A program made the position numbers and the translations under genes. A DNA stretch of 64,000 bases from Cycas panzhihuaensis (taxonomy: Eukaryota; Cycadophyta), in the NCBI GenBank assembly GCA_023213395.1, contig CM041465.1, positions 145,769,741 through 145,833,740 of the forward strand. Reading direction: 5' to 3'. A model generated the notes under the pieces. That model worked only from the letters and a program-made list of their open reading frames with translations. It made no database searches and was not told where the DNA came from. This document shows, piece after piece, positions 58,676-64,000 of the stretch; within the stretch, counting starts at the first letter, position 1, and each line of letters begins with the position of its first letter.

Positions 58676-59682
58676 TGTTGACTCTTAGTTTGCTACACTT
58701 GTGAAAACTGACACTTGTCAAGGGATCATAGGTTATTAATCTAGCTTAGGATACAATCAACATGCTTCTTTTCCCATTAACTATCATCAAGGGTCTTATT
58801 CACATAAGGTTATCACACATTCATCCTTAATTTTATCACAATTTCATTGTAAATTCCACACAATAGTACATCAAACAACATGTATTCACTACACAATCAT
58901 CATGGTATGCATAAGACACAATATTCCACGTAACTCTTCACTTTATTAAGCAACATGTCTTATATATTCAATTCTGGAACGTATCCTGCATACGTTCCAA
59001 CCATATACACAAGGTCTGTTACATGCGTCCCAAACGGGGAATGTATCCTGAATGCATCTGCTGGATTCTCAATTCGTACCACCTTCCTTGGTATGCTAAC
59101 TACCGTACTACTTCATCAATTGGAATACTCGGCTCTCACCCTTGAGAACATGCCATGGAATGGCTCTCACCCTTGAGAGAATGATATAAAATTAAATCAC
59201 TTGGCTCTCACCCTTGAAAATATGCCATGGAATAAATAACTCAGCTCTCACCACTGGAATGATCCTCAAAAGCCTCCTTAAATGCGTCCTTTTGATGCCT
59301 TTTGGTGAAGGATTATGACTCCTAGTCATAACTGTACCTTTTTGTCATCAAGGTACCCTTTCATTTTAACACATAATTAAGTTTCCTTAATGGTGTCTTT
59401 TTCGTCCGTGTATGTCCATCTAGTTTGTCATCATCACATCTGGGTGCCTTTGGGTTAGATCTATCCATACGTATTTGGCTATCTGCTAGATACTGAAAAT
59501 GGTGCACACCCTATGTTGCGTACTTGAAATGGTGCTCACCTATCATATGTACCCAAAATGCGTTCTTTCTCATCTTTTTTCACCGTGTGTACCTCCGTAT
59601 GGTCCATACCTGCATTCCACTGGTCAATACGATCCTATATTCCATGTTCCACATAGCCTATGCGTCAAAATACACCCCAACA
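58676..59682 (-). repeat. 5' LTR of copy 2
   Basis: 1007 bp, tgttgactcttag...ccccaaca on the plus strand. TTGGTTCTATTGCC adjoins it at the primer-site position, as in copy 1. Confidence 0.82.
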
Positions 59683-59683
59683 G

Positions 59684-60057
59684 TGTTTTGGCCAACCAAT
59701 TTAGAAGTTAGTTGAAGGACTATTTAAGGAGGTTGTTGGGCGCTCTTAGGATCATCATCCAAGCTATTTTCATTGTTGTAAAATTCAACTCTTGGGCTGC
59801 ACTTTTGGAGGGCACCTTGCCTCGAAGAGGGATTCTATTTCAGCTTCATCACTTGATTATTTTTTAGCATCCTTGTGTATATAATTGTTTGCCATTTATA
59901 AAATATTTAGCTTTATTACTATTTAGCTTTGGACTATTGTTATTAACTTATTTGCAGCTGCAATTTGTGTTCAATGGCTGATATTTTGGTTCGGTATAAG
60001 TACTTTTTCAAAAGAATTGTCTACTATTTTTCAGCGCGTCCATAATTTATCGCAACA
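59684..60057. repeat. LTR-like sequence related to 60213-60793
   Basis: TGTTTTGGCC...CGCAACA. Shares ctatttaaggagg and ctcgaagaggga blocks with the LTR at 60213-60793. No internal region or second copy is attached, so possibly a solo or truncated LTR. Confidence 0.5.
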
Positions 60058-60212
60058 CCATGTACCATATTCAACTTGTCCATCAAACAAAGGCTAGGGA
60101 AGTGTAAATGCCCTAATCTCTCATGCCACAGCTAAATTTTATTTGTCATATCTATAGTCAAATATGTTCTTTGATTTACAGACTTGCCTAAGAGCCTACA
60201 AAGACAACTATA
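60058..60212 (-). pseudogene. Copia GAG-pre-integrase fragment
   Basis: Minus strand reads RLLGKSVNQRTYL, then TAG-interrupted LWHERLGHLHFPSL and DKLNMVHG, closely matching the same domain of element A at 40030-40165. It is cut on both sides by LTR sequences. Confidence 0.8.
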
Positions 60213-60793
60213 TGTAGCATTCCAAAATATGGCTAAAAGTATAGCATATGACCATTCAAATCAAAGGTCTCTGAACGACGATTCCAATGGTTCAGACGAA
60301 AGTCAATTATGAGATCTCTATCAAAAGTTATGACCATTTAAAGTCAACCTGCCAGTTTTTGGAGAAGTTCTGGCCGACTTCTATTTGAGCAGTATTAAGA
60401 AGAATATCACATTTTCTGGCTGACTTCTATTACTATCCTTTGGCCGCCTATTTAAGGAGGATTTGCGGCTTCATTTCATCATCGTTGGAGGTTCTTTGGT
60501 CGCGCATTTTCGGTTCTAGGGCTGCAATTAGCTCGCCCATTTGGGGACTGCAGTTTGGAGGGTTCCTCGCCTCGAAGAGGGAAGCTTACTTCTTCAGCAA
60601 AGACTGGTATTTTGTTATAATTTTGCTCTATTTTGGTATTATTTGACAATAAAGATTATTATTTACTTTGGTGGATTCTGTAATTCTTGTTCCCCATTCA
60701 TTTAATATTGAATAGCATCTAGTTATTGTTTTTGTGGATTATTACCTGTATTCTTGATGAAAATTGCTATAAAAGTAGAACTAGATCGCTACA
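60213..60793 (+). repeat. LTR with TGTAGC/GCTACA ends
   Basis: 581 bp with perfect terminal inverted hexamer TGTAGC...GCTACA, followed two bases later by the primer site TGGTATCAGAGC (60796-60807), so a 5' LTR. Confidence 0.82.
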
Positions 60794-61185
60794 AGTGGTA
60801 TCAGAGCTTCATTTCGAAGGGAAAGTGCAATGCAAAATATGGGAAGAACACTTGGAACGTATAAAGCCTGAGAAAAAATGGAGACAGATTTTTTTAATTT
60901 GGAGGATTATGGGAGCATGAAAAAATGGATAGAAGATTTTGAGTTTACGTCCGACATAGAAATGGAAGAATATGGACCATTATTAGAAATGATACTGAAT
61001 GGACGAGCTTATGAGTGGTTCATTAATTAGGCTAAAGAACCTTTTCTATGGTACCATTTTCAGAGGCGGCTACCACATCGTTTAAAGAACATAAGCAAGG
61101 TGAGATTCAAGTAGATGAGGAAGGGCAAGAAGAAGACATTATTGATGAGGAGATCATAGAGGTTTTGCAAGTGCTAGAACGATAG
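60794..61185 (+). pseudogene. Leader and truncated gag after the 60213 LTR
   Basis: Perfect initiator-Met primer site at 60796. A frame from the ATG near 60878 reads METDFFNLEDYGSMKKWIED, then MILNGRAYEWFIN, TAG, AKEPF, like the N-terminal gag of a gypsy element, and ends at about 61185 where an inverted LTR piece begins. Confidence 0.65.
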
Positions 61186-61313
61186 TAATAGAAGTTGGCT
61201 AGAAAATGTGATATTCTTCTTAATACTCCTCAAATAGAAGTCGGCCAAAATTTCTCCAAAAATTGGCAGGTTGACTTTAAATGGTCATAACTTTTGATAG
61301 AGATCTTAGAATT
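61186..61313 (-). repeat. Inverted LTR fragment
   Basis: Reverse complement of 60309-60436 with few differences (shared, in LTR sense: agttatgaccatttaaagtc, gccgacttctatttgag, aagaagaatatcacattttct). Abuts the copia LTR at 61317. Confidence 0.9.
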
Positions 61314-61316
61314 GAT

Positions 61317-61534
61317 TGTTAGAAAATTGACTTGGACAGAAAAGAAGATCAGAACTTGTTATTACATGGAGTCTCATTCCTCTTAAATACACATCAGTGA
61401 GATGACCGTTATAAAATAGAAATGTAACTGACCTACATGAGGCTGCCAAGTGTCACAATTCCTATTTGGAGTTACATTTAAGGGGTGAGTCAACATGACC
61501 CCTCTTTGTCTAGATAAAACATTATATTTTAACA
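61317..61534 (-). repeat. 3' LTR of copia element
   Basis: 218 bp, directly follows the minus-strand purine tract. Confidence 0.82.
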
Positions 61535-61559
61535 CCCTCTCTTAATGTTTTATCTCCAG

Positions 61560-64000
61560 TAACCCTAGTTTGTTTCTTAGATATTGAAATCTTTCTTTTC
61601 CAAGAGATTTTATCAGAAGATCTGCAACTTATTCTGAAGACGAACAATATTCTAGGTCAATTTCCTTGTTGTGTACTTCCTCCCTTATGAAATGATGATG
61701 AACTTCTATATGCTTGGTTCTTGCATGAAAGACTAGATTTTTAGTCAGTTTGATGGTGCTTTGATTATCACATTTGAGAGGAGTTGCTTCTTTCTATTGT
61801 TGTTCTAAATCAAACAGAAGTTGTCTTAGTCAGACACTTTTGCATGTTGCTGCAGTGGTTGCTTTGTATTCTGCTTTAGTGGAAGACAATGCAACAGTGG
61901 CTTGCTTCTTGCTACACCATGATATTGCTGAAGGACCTAGAAAGAAACAGTATCCACTCGTGGACTTTCTTTGTTCCTGTCTCACGCCTGATCAAGTCGC
62001 AGTATCCCAACAATTTTGCTGAACCTCCTTTTGGATACACCAATTTCATATTTATGGTACCCTTAAGATATCTCAGAATTCCTTTTATGGCCTTCCAGTG
62101 TCTTAATTTTGGATTCTGCATATATCTGGACACAAGTCCAACTAAGTAAGATATGTCGTCCGTTGTCAGGTAGATTAGACTTCTGATCATTTGTCTGTAC
62201 AGAGTGATATTTGCTCCTTCTTCCATTTCATCTGCTATTAATTCACAATTTGTCTCCATGGGTGTGGCGCAGGGATTGCAGTTTTCCATTTGGAATCTGA
62301 TAAGTAGACTTTTGATGTATTTACTCTGGGATAGAGTTATATAATTCTGTTGTTGTCCTATCTCCAGACCCAGGTAGTAATTCAAAAGACCTAGGTCTGT
62401 CATCTCAAACTTTTGTTGAAGTTGTTCTTTTATGTCTTCAGAGCCTTCGTTATCACTACCAGTGACTAGCATATCATCAACATAAACAACAATTATTGTG
62501 ACTTTGCCCTCCTTTTTCCTTATGTACAGACCGGGGTCTGAATCACAATGTTCAAAGTTGTTTTCTTTCAGAAAACGATCCAGTTTGGCATATCTGGCTC
62601 GAGGAGCTTGTTTCAGTCTGTATAGTGCCTTTTTCAGTTTGCACACTAGATTCTCTTGTTCTTCTTTAACGTATCTCTCAGGCTGTTTCATGTAGACCTC
62701 TTCTTCCAGTTCTCCATTAAAAAAAAAACACTCTTTACATCTAGTTGAAAGATTTTCCAGTTTTGAGTTGCAGTTAGAGCAATCACTGTTCTTACTGTAT
62801 TCATTTTGGCAACAGGAGAGAAAGTTTCATCAAAGTCTACTCCGACTGTTTGGGTGTATCCTTTTGCAACCAATCTAGCCTTATATTTTTCTATTTTGCC
62901 ATTTAGCACTTCTTTAGTCTTGTAGACCCATTTACAACCGACATGATTTATTGACCGTAATTCTACCAATTCCCATGTCTCGATTTCTTTTGATTGAGTC
63001 CATTTCATTATCCATGGTCGCTTTTCCATACCGTTTCTTCTTGGGCTTCGAAATGTTCGAGGTTCAACCTTGGTTAACAAGGCTCTAGCTTTTTGACTTC
63101 TTGTTTTGTGTTCCATTACATTACCTTGTCCTTCCTCAATTGTTTTAATGTACCATCCGGCGCTTCTTTTGTTTTTGTGCGGCCTCTTCAAGCACCAAGT
63201 TCTTCCTGATTGACAGCTTTCATCCGCCGATTGATTTATTATCACTGCTTGGCTTTGGATGTAGGAAGAGAAATTGAAACTTCCTCTGTTGTTGCCTCAG
63301 CAGCAGGTTCTTCCTCAATTTCTTGATTGATCTCTGTAATTTCCTGTTCGGCAACCTTTTCTCCTTCGTCAACTGTTCTATTTTGTCCAGGTTCACTATC
63401 TCCTTCATTAAAAACTACATCTCTACTCACATAGATTTTGTTGGTTCTAGGATCTATGCATTTGTAGGCCTTTGAATTTTTATTATATCCTATCATAATA
63501 CATTCTATGCTTTTTGCATCTAATTTAGACCTTTTTTTATTTGGTATATGAACAAAGGCTTGACTCCCAAAAACTTTGAGTGAACTTACATCAGGTTTTC
63601 TGCCCGTCCAAGCTTCTTCTAGAGTGATATTTTTTAAGGTCTTTGTTGGACACTGATTTATGAGATAAGATGCTGTACTCACTGCTTCCGCCCAATAGTT
63701 TTTTGGTACACCTTTTTCATAGACCATGCTTCTTGCCATTTCCATTAAGGTTTTGTTTTTTCTTTCTGCTACGCCATTTGATTGTGGTGTGTATGGAGTT
63801 GTAACCTGTTTGCGGATTCCGTGAATTTTGCAGTAGTTCTGGAACTCTTTTGATATATATTCACCTCCTCCATCTGACCGAATGCATTTAATTTTTGCTT
63901 CTGCCTCTATTTCTGCTTCTGCTTTGAACTCTTTAAATATTTCAAAAACTTTTGATTTGTAGTGGAGAAAGTAGACCCATACCTTTCGAGTAAAATCGTC
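61560..64000 (-). pseudogene. Copia pol: integrase, RT, RNase H, lightly broken
   Basis: The integrase C-terminal part is an open frame 63745-63242 (MEMARSMVYEKGVPKNYWAE; GRKPDVSSLKVFGSQAFVHI). RT starts at 63245-62688 ([13 protein letters not shown]) and continues after a frameshift at an A-run near 62720 in a 259-residue frame (62691-61912). That frame contains LKQAPRA, VVYVDDMLVTGSDNE, TDLGLLNYYLGLEIG and ILRYLKGT. RNase H follows in another frame (KKQATVALSSTKAEY near 61880; HARTKHIEVHHHFIREEV near 61700). Two or three frameshifts are all that break it in the visible part. Confidence 0.87.

Larger units (their letters stand above)
51821..59682 (-). mobile_element. RT-less gypsy element, copy 2, with extra 3' ORF
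   Basis: Same family as 33169-38950: a complete 5' LTR (58676-59682), a truncated 3' LTR (51821-52364), minus-strand gag, four CCHC knuckles, protease, and integrase C-terminal tail without RT or integrase core. It additionally keeps about 2.4 kb between the tail and the 3' LTR (52365-54862), holding an uncharacterised ORF and a 0.6-kb tandem duplication, which copy 1 lacks. Confidence 0.83.
61317..64000 (-). mobile_element. Ty1/copia element, 3' part, cut by window edge
   Basis: 3' LTR 61317-61534 (218 bp, TGTTAGAAAA...TTTAACA on the plus strand), purine tract ACATTAAGAGAGGG at 61535-61548, then RNase H, RT and integrase read on the minus strand to the window end. Fewer stops than any other element here. 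The 5' LTR lies beyond the window; the 3' flank 5-mer is ttgat (61312-61316). Confidence 0.9.

Noticed and set aside
1-64000. CRISPR arrays, rRNA or tRNA genes
   Set aside because: None seen; tRNA-like words are retroelement primer sites, and the tandem repeats lack spacer structure.

Overview
This is a nuclear window from a seed plant with a large, repeat-rich genome. Gymnosperm-like is a guess, based on the very long gene-poor flank and the old nested retroelements; no species can be named from the sequence. The only clearly functional host gene is the first coding exon of a plastid YqeH-type circularly permuted GTPase (BPG2-like), + strand, 20750-22183. Its later exons were not found downstream, so either its first intron exceeds about 41 kb or the gene is cut off. 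Almost everything else is retrotransposon, mostly decayed and nested.

Layout: 1-1900 is the 5' part of a LINE (minus). 2158-7637 is a complete but decayed Ty1/copia element (minus). 7851-15057 is an old Ty3/gypsy element (plus). 15058-19270 is AT-rich sequence plus a tandem array of about 312 bp period, interrupted by a duplicated block that carries a gypsy LTR end. 19271-22183 is the BPG2 upstream region and exon 1. 25053-31202 is a full-length L1-type LINE with RNase H (minus) and a perfect 14-bp target duplication. 31567-41628 is a copia element (A, plus) that has lost reverse transcriptase, carries a macro-domain gene fragment, and hosts an RT-less gypsy element (33169-38950, minus). 42784-46682 is a compact LTR element (B, plus) with intact TSD, PBS and PPT whose interior is host-gene sequence: DUF1677 (partly tandem-duplicated), a PRA1 family A pseudogene and an EF1-alpha fragment. 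46688-48340 holds copia remains. 48395-51820 is a 3'-truncated LINE (plus). 51821-59682 is a second RT-less gypsy copy (minus) with an extra, apparently spliced 3' ORF. 59684-61313 holds LTR fragments, including an inverted LTR arrangement. 61317-64000 is the 3' part of a fairly well-preserved copia element (minus).

Most notable: (i) element B, a gene-carrying LTR element with parts of at least three unrelated host genes; (ii) two copies of a gypsy family that keeps gag, four CCHC knuckles, protease and an integrase C-terminal tail but has no RT or integrase core, which suggests a non-autonomous lineage; (iii) in that family, a candidate 65-nt intron that joins two reading frames of an uncharacterised coiled-coil ORF; (iv) premature stops that are repeatedly TAG where a related copy keeps Trp or Gln, as expected from methylated-cytosine decay. 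All identifications come from reading motifs by eye; no database search was run.
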